In this document: positions 1 through 12,385 of the stretch, in pieces | How the letters are laid out: each line of letters begins with the position of its first letter | Numbering within the stretch: the stretch's first letter is position 1 | Source: Labia minor | Lineage: Eukaryota; Arthropoda; Insecta; Dermaptera; Spongiphoridae | Assembly (NCBI GenBank): GCA_963082975.1 | Contig: OY720346.1 | Location: forward strand, 48,263,296-48,327,295 | DNA length: 64,000 bases | Direction: 5' to 3' | Position numbers and translations under genes: made by a program | The notes under the pieces: generated by a model | The model's database searches: none | What the model saw: the letters and a program-made list of their open reading frames with translations, nothing else | What the model was told of the DNA's origin: nothing

Positions 1-990
1 ATAAATGTATTATATGTTTAGGTATATATAACCGTTTTACTATTATATTATTTATTATTTATATTATATTATATTAACCCAACATCAATTTTATAAAAAT
101 ATATAAAATATATTAAAATTTTATTTTTTTATTTTTAACTAATTATGAAAATTTAAACAAAAAATCCTAATTTTGGTTTTATTTCTATAAGATGTAAATA
201 AATCGTTAACATGTTATTCAATTATTCAATTATATATGTGATTATTTTTATAATATTTAATTTTAAACTAAATTAATGTACAAAATTTTAATTTAGATAT
301 AAAAAATAAAATTAATAAATTAATATTGATATAAATCGAATAAAAGAAATAATACATTGGTTGTGTTACACGGAAATGTTTTTTTTTTTTTATAAAATTT
401 TTGACAAAGAAAATATCTATTATGTATTTTAAAGAGTATTTCATTTTTATTTGTATGCAATTGTGTTTAATGTTTTGGAGTATGTAATTTAAATTTTCTT
501 TTCGATAATTTTTAATTTAAATTGATTAAAAAAAAAAAGAAAAAAATTAAATTAAATTTATTGAAATAGATTCATGAATAATATAAATATATTTAAAGTT
601 TAATCTGGAATAATTTTGAAGTAATTTACATTTTCATATTAAATTTACCATTAACTATTTAAAAGTGTAAAATACGAAGTTTAATTTTTTGATTGCACAT
701 AATCTTTAATTTTAAAAAATTATTATGAAATATAATACAAATATATACTTATATATGTAATAAACATAATATACTTGTATAATATTATAGTATGGAGTTA
801 ATATAATCAATATAAAAATCGTAGCTTATTATTCTCAAAAATATATATTAGTACAAAATAGATTATTGAATTTGAAAATCCTGATTTAAAAGAATAATAA
901 ACATTTTTCCAATTTGACCCTAATAACTACTAATCATCAAAATTATTATTAAAAGAAATTAATCAACTTTAAGCATAGTATTATTATTTT
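1..990. other. AT-rich sequence without a recognisable gene
   Basis: No open frame, repeat family or RNA gene is recognisable here; poly-A/T runs and TA-rich stretches dominate. I searched it for the two missing 5' exons of the P450 gene that follows (a hydrophobic ATG exon ending in a Phe-Pro-x-Gly motif, and an exon beginning with Gly-Pro-Pro) and did not find them. Confidence 0.5.
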
Positions 991-1430
991 TTAAATATCT
1001 TCTTAATATAATAATTAATATATCATTGTATTTAATTTAAATTTTAATTGCTAATAATTTCTTGAATATTCCAAAGAATTAAAAAAAAATTGATTCAATA
1101 AATTATTAAATAATTTTTCTATTAGAATTTCTTGTTGATAACTTAAATTTATGTTAAATTATAAAAATATATTCTGTCATATATAAATCAATTGACTTAT
1201 TATATTTAAATGACCGACATATATTTATATTTATTTATATATGACAGAATATATTTTTATAATTTAACATAAATTTAAGTTATCAACAAGAAAGTCTAAT
1301 AGAAAAATTATTTAATAATTTATTGAATCAATTTTTTTTTAATTCTTTGGAATATTCAAGAAATTATTAGCAATTAAAATTTAAATTAAATACAATGATA
1401 TATTAATTATTATATTAAGAAGATATTTAA
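991..1430. repeat. Near-perfect 198-bp inverted repeat (fold-back palindrome)
   Basis: Bases 991-1188 are the reverse complement of 1233-1430, with a 44-bp AT-rich loop. The arms align without gaps and I saw only about one mismatch (near 1133 against 1288). Both arms end at TTAAATATCT / AGATATTTAA. It lies upstream of, or in an intron of, the first P450 gene. It could be a fold-back MITE or a recent inverted duplication; no coding capacity or convincing target duplication was seen. Confidence 0.85.
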
Positions 1431-1739
1431 TATATATATATATTTAAACTTGAAAGCCTTTTCCGAGTGATATAAACGAGCCTTTCTTCTATATTTATTT
1501 TATTTTTGTTGAGTTTAGTACTCGTAATTAATTTATGAGAATTAAGAGGCGAGGATTGTATCTACCAAGCCATCTTGATTTTTTTTTTCCTCTTTTATTT
1601 AAATATAATATTTCTCTTAATTAATAAAACTTGACAATCTTTTATAACAAAAGTACATTTTATATTTGTTGGATTTAAATGCAAACATGGCTGTTAATAA
1701 TCTTGTTTTACTAATCTATTAACAATTTATATCTTTTAG

Positions 1740-4700
1740 GAATCTTTCTGGATGATGATTCTCCTTCTTGGTTGAAATTAAAACGTTTTACATTGAAACA
1801 ACTTCGCGATAAAGGATTTAATAAAGAAAACATGATTGAAAATGAATATGCTCGTTGGCTTGAACATATTAAAGATAAACCATCAATTCATATGGTAATT
1901 TATTTTGATTTATTTTTGTTTTTTGTTTTTTTAAATCTTCACCTTTTCCATCTTTTCAATTAAAATTAAAATTTACAACTCAATAAAAACTTTAAACATG
2001 CAATAATAGAATTTTTAAATTTGTTTTTTCGATTAGAAGTAAAATAAATATCTTCCTTCTCCAAATGCATATCACCTTTTTACATTCAAGAAAATAATTT
2101 ATTAATTTTAAATTTTATCTTGCATGTAACTGTAGAAAGAAAATGGAACAAAAAATTATGGAAATTGCAATATTAAAATTTTATTTTAAATAAATAGAAT
2201 AGAAAGTCATATTTCTGGCACTCATACAAGTTAAAATTATTACTTTATCAGGCGAATGTATATAAGTTCTAATATTTCAAAGTATAACCTCATATACCAC
2301 ATAAACTCATGAATACCGTCTCTGTTGAATGTTTTTAATATAAGATGCGATTGATGGTTATATTGAATATGTTAAATATTTCTAATACTTAGATAAAAAT
2401 TTGAAAAAAAAAAATTATTAATAGAGAAATAATTTATATTTAAAAAATAATTTTACTATTATAGGATTTTGAGATGAATACCAATTTTAGTTTTTATTTG
2501 TTTATTCTTAAAACTAATTGAACTTGGTGAGGATCAATCCCTTGACCTCATTTATGTTCAGCTGATTAGGACTATACTTCTATGAAGTTTTATCTTTAAA
2601 ATGGCAACAAATTATCCAAAAAAAATAACGGTGCATATTGGACCCAAATTCGGACAATCCAAGGCATGTAAAATAAAGTCTTGAATTTCGCGATAAATTA
2701 ATGGGTTTCTTTTCCCCAACCTAATATATATTTATTATAATAAAAGATAAAATAAAAAAAAATAAGATTTTGATTAAAAATTAAATATTTTAAATTTAAT
2801 TTTTTTTTTTTTTAAATAAAATAATTGGTAATATATATTATTTATTTTTCTTTTAAGTTAAAAAATCTTATTGGAATAAAAACAAACAATTTTTGAATTA
2901 CCTACTTATATTTAAAATTAGTTGTTAAAAACATTCGGAGAACTTTTGGAAAAGTATTCATAATCAAAACTATAGAGGAAGCTTAATCTGCCCCTCACTG
3001 GAAACGGTCATGTTGTCTGTATTAAAAATTTTTGAAAGGACTTAATTACTTAGAACTTTACCATGACTCTCTTTGTAATTTGTTAATTTGTTAATCGTTA
3101 TTTTTTATGCGTATTATATATTATAGGCAACTTATATTAAAATTTATTTTTTTTTAAATTACTAACAAAAAGATTTTTTTTTTTATTCAAGGGTACTGAC
3201 ATGTTTAAAGTCTCCACAATGCATATTTTATGGGAATGTATGACATCGGATGTAAAAAAATATGACGATGAAGAATTCAATGATATCGTTTATACTATGG
3301 ATAACCTTATGCGTATTGGAAGAACAGTCGGTTTCCCTTCAGATATTTTACCATGGTTTACAAAACTAGCTCCTAAATTAACACAATTCGATAAAGTATC
3401 TGAAGGAATAAAAAAGATTAGTAATTATTCAAGGGTAAGTACAAAACAACCAGAAATATATTTATTTATTTCATTATATACTTATATATTTATTTTGTAT
3501 TCTATATTTAGAAAGAAGTGGAAAAACATCGAAGAACTTTAGATAGAACCCAAGAGGGAAAAGACTTGCTTGATTCTTTCTTAATCGAAATAGGCAAAAA
3601 TCAATTTACTGGTATATTTTTTTTTTAAATAATTAGACTTTCATATTTCTACTATTTTATTCTTGATTTTAATTTTTTTTAGAGGAAGAATTGATTGCTG
3701 TGATGTATGATTTAATTTTGGGTGGTTCTGAGTCTACAGCCAGCTCCCTTGGTTTTGTGCTTCGTTTTATGGTACTCTATCCTGATGTCCAAAAAAAAGT
3801 ACAGGATTCAATTGATAGTATTCTTGGTGATACCAAAGTCACTTTATTAGATAGATCAAGGTAACTTAACATAAAATAACTAAATTTATACATTCCTGGG
3901 TTAATTTTAATAAATAAATATAATTTAATTCAAAACATTGAAAATAGTAAAAGTTGTGTCACCATTCAAATATTCTATTGGCAATTAAAAAAAAAACTTT
4001 AAGCAAACAAAAAACACGCATCTTATCCTAATCAATAGGCAAATCAATATTAAATAAAATTTTCTATAAATTGTTACATATAAAATATTCTATATTTGTT
4101 AAAGTTTTGAAAATTTTTAACACACCCACAAGCAATATTTTAATATTTATTTATTTATTTATTTATGAATGTAAGTCGTCATGACACCAATCGAATCATA
4201 TCGATATATATATACTATTATATATATAATATGTGGTTATAAGTTTTACCATTTGACCAGAAATTTGTGCCCCACATAGAACACACATTAGTCAACGGAT
4301 AAACCACTTTTTTGGAATCAGAATGACTTGAAACGTGGAGTTCTGTCAAAAATCGCATATCGATCGATAGTCAATCGGGATTACAATACTTTTACTCCCA
4401 AAAAACTTAAAAATTATTTTCGATTGAAATTCCCAATTTCGATTTCGAAGACTAGACGATTAGTCGTCATCTGCATTGACCCCCAGATTACGTGGCGATT
4501 TTATTTCTAATTATAAATATAAAAGTTGTATTTTAAACTCTTAATACTAAAAATAGAGAGTAGATTTATATACTATAATAATTTGTGTAAACATTTTTTG
4601 TAATTTTACTTGTAAATATACTTTATCCGATTTTACTTATGATTATAAAGGCAATAATTTAGAATCACAATATAATACACTATTTGTTCTATATTTTTCT

Positions 4701-5354
4701 GTTTTTTTTTTTGCTCTAGAGGCTCTTCTTAGCTATTTTACATATTTATTTATTTTTATTCCATTACAATTAATATTTTTGTGAACTTGGTAAATCTATA
4801 TATTTATATATTTTCAGATTAGACTATGTACAAGCCACAATTCTTGAAGGTTTAAGATTATACCCGGTTGCTGCATTTGCTCCTCACAGAGCAACCAAAG
4901 ATACTGTACTTAGAGGATATAACATTCCAAAGGTACTACTTTTTATTTATATAATTTATTTTTAATTCAAATGAAATTTAAATGATTTATTATATTATTT
5001 AAATTCTAATTTTTTTAGCGTACAATTATCTTATTAAATATTTGGTCATTAAATCATGATGAGAAAGTATTTGAAAATCCAGAAGAATTTCGTCCAGAAC
5101 GTCATATTAATAAGGATGGAAAATTCTTTTGGGGTGAAAAAACACCGATTTTCGGTTTAGGCAGACGGCTTTGTTTAGGAGAATCTCTTGCCCGCAATTT
5201 TCTATTTATCTTTTTTGTATCTTTATTACAAGATTTTACCATAAGTCTTCCACCAGGTGATCCCTATCCAGATTTATTACCACATTCCGGATTCACTATC
5301 TCACCAAAACCTTTTAGAATTCATCTTGCCAGAAGGAAGCCATTGAAAACGTAA
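1740..5354 (+). CDS. Cytochrome P450, CYP2-clan type (gene 1 of 3; 5' end outside the window)
   Basis: Microsomal haem-thiolate monooxygenase; substrate unknown. Exons I can place are 1740-1894, 3192-3434, 3512-3611, 3683-3860, 4818-4932 and 5019-5354 (TAA), all with ag/gt borders and the same phases as genes 2 and 3. They correspond to exons 3-8, so the membrane anchor and first about 106 residues must lie upstream of the window. Visible landmarks: C-helix W-L-K-L-K (Lys where WxxxR usually has Arg); I-helix LGGSESTAS; K-helix EGLR (ExxR); FRPERH; haem loop FGLGRRLCLGES with the Cys ligand; C-terminal beta region PHSGFTISPKPF. It is clearly the most diverged of the three: for example it has GTDMFK where the others have VDNLFS. 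Family-level assignment (CYP15/304/305-like or another CYP2-clan family) cannot be made by eye. Confidence 0.9.
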
Positions 5355-5482
5355 TAATTAATTTAAAGTTGTTATTAATAATATTTAATCATTTATCAAA
5401 ATGATTAAAAATTATTTCAAAATATTTTATATTGTTGAATTTATATTTGCAAAGTTTTAATTACAAAAACATATTATTATTA

Positions 5483-5513
<31 letters not shown>

Positions 5514-6706
5514 CATTATTATTATTACTGAAATAAATAAAAACTTTTTCAGATATATTTTTGTATATACTCTTTTTGTTTTGATCCTACTTTACTCATT
5601 AAACCTGGCTGAAATTATGAAATAAAATATTTCCTCTTTTCGTCCATTTAATTGGATTAGGCATTAAGTTAATGTTAATTATTAAAATCGTTAGAAAAAA
5701 ATTTAATATTCATCTAAATGCCAAGTAATATATAAAAGTTCTTTTTTCTCTTTATTTTAATTTTAATTTATTAAATTTATTTTTATGAAAAAGATTGAAA
5801 ATTAAAAAAAACGTGTGATTTTTGGAAGAAGGAATATTAATCGTTATAATAGCACAATGAAAAAAGTATTTATTGAAAAAAAAATAACATAATTTACAAT
5901 GCGTGAATCGATAATCTCATCGAGGTGGATAAAACGAGGTTAGTTTTGTTTAAATTCAAATACTTATTTTTTTTTCATTTATTTGAAGTCATAATAATTG
6001 GTGTACAGAAATATTGAATATTCTTATAGAGATTAGATTTGATCATATTTTGCCCGATTTGACCTTAATCCTCATATCCGTCTCCTTACGAGGCGATCCA
6101 AATGATCCTCATATGTGATTGGTTATTTGTATTAAAATTTAACCAAAACCAAATATTCTAATTTTTTAATTTATATACAATTTAATAATATTTTTTATTA
6201 ACATCATATCACAAAAAAAGTATTTATTAAACATAACAAGAAACCTATTAATAAATAATAAAAAAAATATTATCATTTGGATTTAAACCAAATTTAATAA
6301 TATTAATTAATATTTCATAAAAATTGGTTCAGCTAATTTTAAAGTACAATTTCCTAGACAAGACATACATACACATATGCAAAATTCTAAAGTCACTTTT
6401 AGATTTTAGAGGTCGTGAAAGATTTGCAAAAATTTTTAAATTCTGAACAATGTGTAGACAAAAACCTTTATATATATATATATATTTATTTATTTTACAA
6501 TAATATTATTGATAAAGAAAGATATTTATAATAAAATTTTATGTTATTTTAAATTGGTAAATAGTTTATTTTCTAAATTTTAAAATATTATTTTGGCTGA
6601 ATATCTCAGTGATTTTTTTAATGAAAAAACAATTATATATTTTATTCATACTAACAAAAGAAATGATTTATTTAAATTCAAACTAAATTAAATTTAACAT
6701 TTAGAT
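5355..6706. other. Intergenic, AT-rich
   Basis: Downstream of P450 gene 1. It contains an (ATT)n microsatellite at about 5475-5530 and a slightly less AT-rich patch at about 5890-6120 that I cannot assign. No gene seen. Confidence 0.5.
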
Positions 6707-7036
6707 CAATGATTCTCAACCAAATTAAGAAAAATTCTTATTTATTTTATATGTATGAAAAAAAGGTAAAATGTTTTTGCGATCAGGCTCTTAAACATTT
6801 CCGATTTTTCAATGTGGCTCTAAGTATCACCAAGTGTGCCTAGCCCTTTTATATTATTTCAGAAATGTGCGCGACTATTGAAAAAGGTTGCCGACCCCTG
6901 ATTTTTATCATAAACTATATTACACAGACTATTATAGGTAAGTAAATAACTTTTATACTTATTTTTTGTTTGTGTGCCGCTAAATTTTTAAACCGTTAAA
7001 AGTGTGCCTCGGTAAAAAAAAGGTTGAGAATCACTG
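6707..7036. mobile_element. hAT-type MITE with perfect 8-bp target duplication, carrying a second hAT end inside
   Basis: The ends are inverted: CAATGATTCTCAACC at 6707-6721 and GGTTGAGAATCACTG at 7022-7036. The flanking octamer ATTTAGAT is identical on both sides (6699-6706 and 7037-7044), the hallmark of hAT transposition. Inside, GGTTGCCGACCCCTG (6886-6900) is the right terminus of a different hAT family, the one represented at 33531-33876, so one MITE has captured or received part of another. No coding capacity. Confidence 0.9.
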
Positions 7037-8126
7037 ATTTAGATATTAAATAAAAATTTCTATAATTCAGTTAGACAGTCGAATTATTATTGTAATATAG
7101 GTAATATTAATAAACTCAAGTTTTAGGATATTTAAAGTTTAGTATTATATTATTCATTTTTTCAATATTTTTCATAAATTCTTATTTTTTTCAGTCTTTC
7201 ACATATCCAATTGTATTAAATATACGATACCCACATTAAAATTTAATATGATAGGAATCATTTGATAGGTAATACCTTTGTTATGTTATTAAATATTGTG
7301 AATTAAATTTGAAGTTTTGTTAGTTGCCTTTGTAAATATATATAAACGAGAAAGGAGATATTTACATTGTTTCTTTTAATATTATATAATGTTTCTAGAT
7401 ATGTTTCAATATATTTTATTAATATATATAAAAAAAAACACACCATTCGGTTTGTAAATTTGAAATTGGAATTAATATACTCATTTATAATTAATATATG
7501 AAATTGAACCAAAAATATACTTATAATATTAAATAGGTTTAATAGTAATAATTCGATATTCATACAAAAACATACAAAAAAATTACTTGTTATTAATATA
7601 AGAGTTAAGCAAGCTATTGGTTAAAATCTGAATATAATAAGTATTATTAATTTAATAGTTCAAAGAAAAAAAGAATTAATTTAGTAATTTAAAAACAAAA
7701 ATTTATAAATTATAATAGAGAAAAAATATAAAATATAAAATATTTTAAATCTCGTAAAAATGAATATTTCTAATTTTTAAAAACCTATTTTTACTTATAA
7801 TTAAGATAACTTAGAAGATTCTTATTGGAAAATTTGGATAATCGAATTAATAATAATTAGTTCTTATTATCTTTGGAATTTTGTAATAGTTTAAAAATAG
7901 GAATAATAATTATTATAAATACAATAATTTCTTTTTATTTGAACTCTTTGATTAATTAAATCTTAACTAACATACTTAAAATAAAATCTTCTCTAATAAT
8001 GTTTATATTTATTTTTCTATAATGATAATATTTTATATCATATATGTCACTTTTGAATTATGATCATTTGTATTTAGTTGAAGAAATGTCATTTCTAGTT
8101 TATATTTATTATTATAAATTGAACAG
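7037..8126. other. AT-rich intergenic stretch
   Basis: Nothing recognisable. An 86-codon minus-strand frame at 7303-7563 is low-complexity Ile/Leu/Asn-rich translation of AT-rich DNA and is not supported as a gene. Confidence 0.45.
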
Positions 8127-8395
8127 AGATGATGTTTGTCTAGGGTTATAAAATCGAGAAAGCTGCGATGCGCAGGGCACGTTGCTAGAATGGGAGAGGA
8201 AAGAATGGCGAAAAATATAATGATGGGAAACGTTCGCTTGGAAAACCAAGGACGCGGTAGCTGGACAATGTAGGAAGAGACGTGAGAGAGATAGGAGAGA
8301 GTAAGGTTTGGATGGTTATAGCTCAGATTAGGGTGAAATGTGGATGCTGCAGCCAAGAACTCTCGAGTGCCGTAGAGCCATAGAGATAGAAGATG
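8127..8395 (+). mobile_element. LINE fragment: 3' end of a reverse-transcriptase ORF (family L1)
   Basis: In the + direction this reads, with small disruptions, as the C-terminal tail of a non-LTR retrotransposon ORF: RLRCAGHVARMGEERMAKN, then LENQGRG..WT, DVREIGES, VWMVIAQ and a final AAAKN-like segment. The G-H-V-x-R-M block followed by a G-[RK]-P-R-x-RW-x-D block is typical of RTE/Jockey-like elements. At least five other degraded tails of the same family occur in this window (10862, 33256, 57245, 60775, 62340). Confidence 0.75.
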
Positions 8396-9448
8396 TTTGA
8401 AATATTTTATAAATAATTCTATTTTGAAAAAAAGTTTATTCAATTAAGAAAATTTTTTTATACATAATATGAGAGGAAATTAAAAATTAATTCATTATTA
8501 TAATGATAAAATCTTTTTTTTTATTAAATTATATTAATTCTTTTTATTTTAATTTTGTTTTTTGACTTAAAAAAAATATGATGTAAAATTTAAGGATAAA
8601 AAAAAAATATCAAATAAATTTCATTTAAAAAAATATCAGAAAAAAATTTCATTTAAAAAAATTATTGATAAAACTTGTAAAGGTGTAAAAAAAATATATT
8701 TTCAAAAATAATATAAATATAAAGAAATTTTATAAAATAACGTTTTTCCAATAGACTAAAAAGAATAAAATTTAGTTTTATTTACTTATATGAACAATAA
8801 AGTCAAATTTTTGTCATAATAAAAATTTTATTAAACACATAAACTGACAAATTTTTTTATCATGCAATAAGTGTTTTACTGTGGTATGTATCTCAGTATA
8901 TATATGTGAATTATAGCTCTATAAAGGAAATTAATTGCATAGAAATCAAATGAAAACTAAAAGCGCCCAACGTTTTTAGTTGAATATGAAGCAATTCATC
9001 CATAAACTTTGTCAGGCTTATAGAAAAATAATTTTATTCTTTTTAGTGCAATTTTAATATGATAAATTTATTTAATATAACAAGAGAAAAGAAATAGAAA
9101 AGATGAAATTATACGAAAATTTACAAATTGAATAAAACGAAAAAATATATTAATCTTCCAAAATTGATTTAATGCATTTATGTTAAGTAAATGTTATTAT
9201 TGAATAATAATTATTATATTATATTTATAAATAAATTTTTATTAATATGAGATTTTATAAATGTATACATATTTATAAAATATACATTTATATATATATA
9301 TATAAGATATATATTAATATATACATTTATATATATAAGATATATATTAATGTATATATATTTATAAATATATATATATATATAATATTGTCTTCATAAA
9401 AAAGGTTATTCTATTGTTTTGTTTCCTTTGTCTCGAGGACATATATAA
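8396..9448. other. AT-rich intergenic stretch with (TA)n
   Basis: No gene recognised; long A/T runs and an imperfect TATATA-rich tract at about 9290-9385. Confidence 0.45.
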
Positions 9449-10097
9449 AATAAGTTGACCTGTGGCCAGGTCCGAACCGACCGACGGTTTGAAGTAAATT
9501 AATTTCCAACTACAGAAATAATTTCAAATAATTTTAATATATCTATTAATGTAATAAAAAACAGATATGGATACATAAATAATAAATATAAACATTTTTA
9601 ATTTTATTTTATTTATAATATATATGCAAGACCAGGCTGTGACGTCATGAATGGCTGGATGACGTCATATAATTTTAAATCATAAAAAAACTAATAAATA
9701 TGATTTTCCCGAGGATAAAACCAATACAAAGTGCATGATTTGTGGTGATATATAAAAAAATCTCCTTTGGTGTGAAAATAACCCTTCCCTTCCTATCGTC
9801 GATTGCTAATACTACCACTTCCGGTTTCTGGATTTCCACCAAAAGTTGATCAATTCATCCCACTGATGCATTAAGTAAATATACCAAATTTCATCAAAAT
9901 CGGTTGAGCCGTTCAGGCTGTACACATCTATACGGACGGACGGACAGACGGACGGACGGACAGACGGACGGACAGACATCATGCTAAAAATACTTTTTTC
10001 TGTTTAGAAAATGCATGATTCGTGGAGATATGTAAAAATCTCCACATGTGAAATTTGGTGTGAAAACAATACCTCCCTTACTATCGTCGGTCGGTAA
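9449..10097 (+). mobile_element. R1 interspersed repeat, copy 1 (R1a subfamily)
   Basis: About 650-bp non-coding repeat. It starts AATAAGTTGACCTGTGGCC, then carries ACCGACCGACGG (5' inverted motif), an AT module, two TGACGTCA palindromes (9640 and 9660), a CACTTCCGGTTT block, CCAAATTTCATCAAAATC, a (GGAC/AGAC)n microsatellite, and ends with CGTCGGTCGGTAA, the inverse of the 5' motif. Nine or more copies or fragments are present in the window. Confidence 0.9.
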
Positions 10098-10181
10098 AAA
10101 AATCGATGTCAAAAGAGCGAACAGACAGACAAAGAGAAAGACGCCAAGTGAAGTTCAGAAAAACGCTATAATATAATATCA

Positions 10182-10848
10182 AATAAGTTGACCTGTGGCC
10201 AGGTCCGAACCGACCGACGGTTTGAAATAAATTAATTTCCAGCTACAGAAACAATTTCAAATAATTTTAATATATCTATTAATGTAATAAAAAACAGATA
10301 TGGATATAACATAAATATTTTTAATTTTATTTTATTTATAATATATAGCTGAAGTAGCCGGCGTTGCCGGCGTTACCCGAGGCTGTGACGTCATGAAGGG
10401 CTGGGTGACGTCATATAATTTTAAATTAAGAAAAACATAATGAAGATGATTTTTCCCGAGGATAAAACCAATACATTCGTGGTGATATGTAAAAAAATCT
10501 CCTTATGTGAAATTTGGTGCGAAAATAACCCTTCCCTTCTTATCGTCGATCGCTAATACTACCACTTCCGGTTTCCGGATTTGCACCAAAAGTTGATCAA
10601 TTCATCCCACTGATGCATTAAGTAAATATACCAAATTTCATCAAAATCCGTTAAGCCGTTCAGGCTGTACACATCTATACGGACGGACAGACGGACAGAC
10701 GGACAGACGGACAAGCGGACGGACAGACATCATGCTAAAAATACTTTTTTCTGTTAAGAAAATGCATGATTCGTGGAGATATGTAAAAATCTCCACATGT
10801 GAAATTTGGTGTGAAAACAATACCTCCCTTACTATCGTCGGTCGGTAA
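10182..10848 (+). mobile_element. R1 interspersed repeat, copy 2 (R1b subfamily)
   Basis: Same architecture as copy 1, in direct orientation after an 84-bp spacer. It has the R1b variant GTAGCCGGCGTTGCCGGCG just before the paired TGACGTCA sites (10386 and 10406). This variant recurs only in the inverted copy at 36161-36790, to which it is nearly identical by eye. Minus-strand frames over the microsatellite (10641-10947) are translation artefacts. Confidence 0.9.
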
Positions 10849-10861
10849 AAATCTATCTTTC

Positions 10862-11090
10862 CCTGTGGCTTGACCGAGCTCAAAATTAACCACTTTCTTC
10901 CATTTGTCCCCAACCTGAGCTACAACCATCCAACTCCTTTCTTCCATCTCTCTTAAGTCCCCTCTTACCTAGTCTACCCAACACGTCCTTGGTATTCCAA
11001 CCGCACGTTTCCCAATCGGTCTTCCCACAAATATATTTTTCGTTATTCTTTCATTTCCCATTCTAGCCACATAACCTACCGATCACAAAC
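10862..11090 (-). mobile_element. LINE fragment, L1 family tail (minus strand)
   Basis: The reverse complement shows the same 3' coding tail as 8127-8395: a GHVARM-like block, a GRPR-like block with W-V-D-x-V, then MEERSW-MVVAQVGDKW. It directly abuts the end of R1 copy 2, with the family's 3' UTR motif AAGCCACAG next to the junction, so R1 appears to have inserted at or near the LINE 3' end. Confidence 0.7.
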
Positions 11091-12001
11091 TAAATTTTAA
11101 TTTCATTTTTTATATTATACAGAAATGTTTATTTAAAATATTATACAATTATAATTTATTTATATTTGTTTCTGAACTCCATTTTATTAAGAATTCTAAA
11201 TAAACGTATATTTACAAATAATATTTTTTAATTATTAAAAATATAAAACGGTTCATTTTATACCAAGAAACTTACGAAACTTATGAAACTTTCGAAATGA
11301 ATTATATTTAAAAGTGGTAATTATATTATATTGAATGAAATGTATAAAGAGTATCAAACCTCTCTGTAGATAACGAAATTCGATTAAATATTTAATTTTC
11401 GTCCTCGTGTCATTTTAATATTATTTTCAATCACCTAGACCTTTATTTAGAATTATAACAGATAAATGAAAAACAGAAACTTATTTTAAATTGATTATTA
11501 TGCTTTTTAATAATTATTATATTAGGGTAAACTTATGGTTTGTAGATATTAAAATTGTAAAAAAAATAGTTTAATATTATAATAATAAACTACAAATATT
11601 TATTAGGTCTACATTACCATTCAACGATCAGGCATAAACAGTTAAATGATATAATAATAATAAATATATTGTTTTCTCGAATTGTAAATTTGATATTCCA
11701 CCAAACATTATTTTGAATGTAACTAAAAACTAATCTCATTTCAAACTATATAAATACATAAACACAACTTTTAGAAATTCTATTTTTTCACGATTTAACT
11801 TGAATTTCAATTTAAATTAACATTACATCATTATAATTGAATACTAGAATAAAAGGTTATATACACATTTGAAATGAATACGTGACAACTTGTGGAGATA
11901 TTTTGTTAATATAACAAATAATTATGATTTTATTTTCTAAAGAAAGTTAAAAAAATTCAATTATTCAATGATGTATAGGGAATGTATATGTTTCATTTTA
12001 G
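11091..12001. other. AT-rich intergenic stretch
   Basis: No gene or known repeat recognised. Confidence 0.4.
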
Positions 12002-12376
12002 AGCATCAAATAGTATCATCAATATTAGATCTATTATTTGCTGAATCAGTCAGTAATACAATTTCATTCACACTTCTTTACACGATTCTCTATCCAGAAG
12101 TTAAAAAAAAAAGTATAGAATGAAATCGATAATGTCAATGGTGACATTCAATTCTCTCTCTCTTATTGTATAACAAAGGTTCGACATATTTATAAATGTT
12201 ACTATAATTAATAATAAAATGCAAAAAAATGGTTAATTTTAGTTTTTATAATTTGTAATTTGATTTAATCGTCATTGATAGTTGAAATTGTTTTTAATAA
12301 TAATATTTATATTTTTTTCAAGATTACCATATGTGGAAGCTACCCTTGCAGAAGTGAAACGCTGTAATACAATTGT
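12002..12376 (+). pseudogene. Cytochrome P450 pseudogene fragment (exons 6 and 7 of a gene 2-like copy)
   Basis: 12002-12178 matches exon 6 of P450 gene 2 (19946-20123) over its whole length, with acceptor and donor still in place. It is broken by loss of the six bases coding the I-helix Gly-Gly, by an extra A in the AAAAAA run near 12108, and by further changes near the end. After a shortened intron, 12323-12376 matches the start of exon 7 up to the K-helix (EVKRCNTIV). The match then stops abruptly. No exon 8 or haem loop follows. This is a dead paralogue of gene 2, about 5 kb upstream of it. Confidence 0.9.
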
Positions 12377-12385
12377 AATTTATTA

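Noticed and set aside
1..1739. Missing exons 1-2 of P450 gene 1
   Set aside because: No hydrophobic ATG exon with a Pro-Pro/Gly hinge nor a Gly-Pro-Pro exon could be found; they probably lie upstream of the window.
7303..7563. 86-codon minus frame rich in Ile, Leu and Asn
   Set aside because: Low-complexity product of AT-rich DNA; no motif and no conserved neighbours.
10641..10947. Minus-strand frames of 70-90 codons
   Set aside because: They run over the R1 microsatellite and end module; the same frames recur wherever R1 occurs (15286, 35766, 42228).
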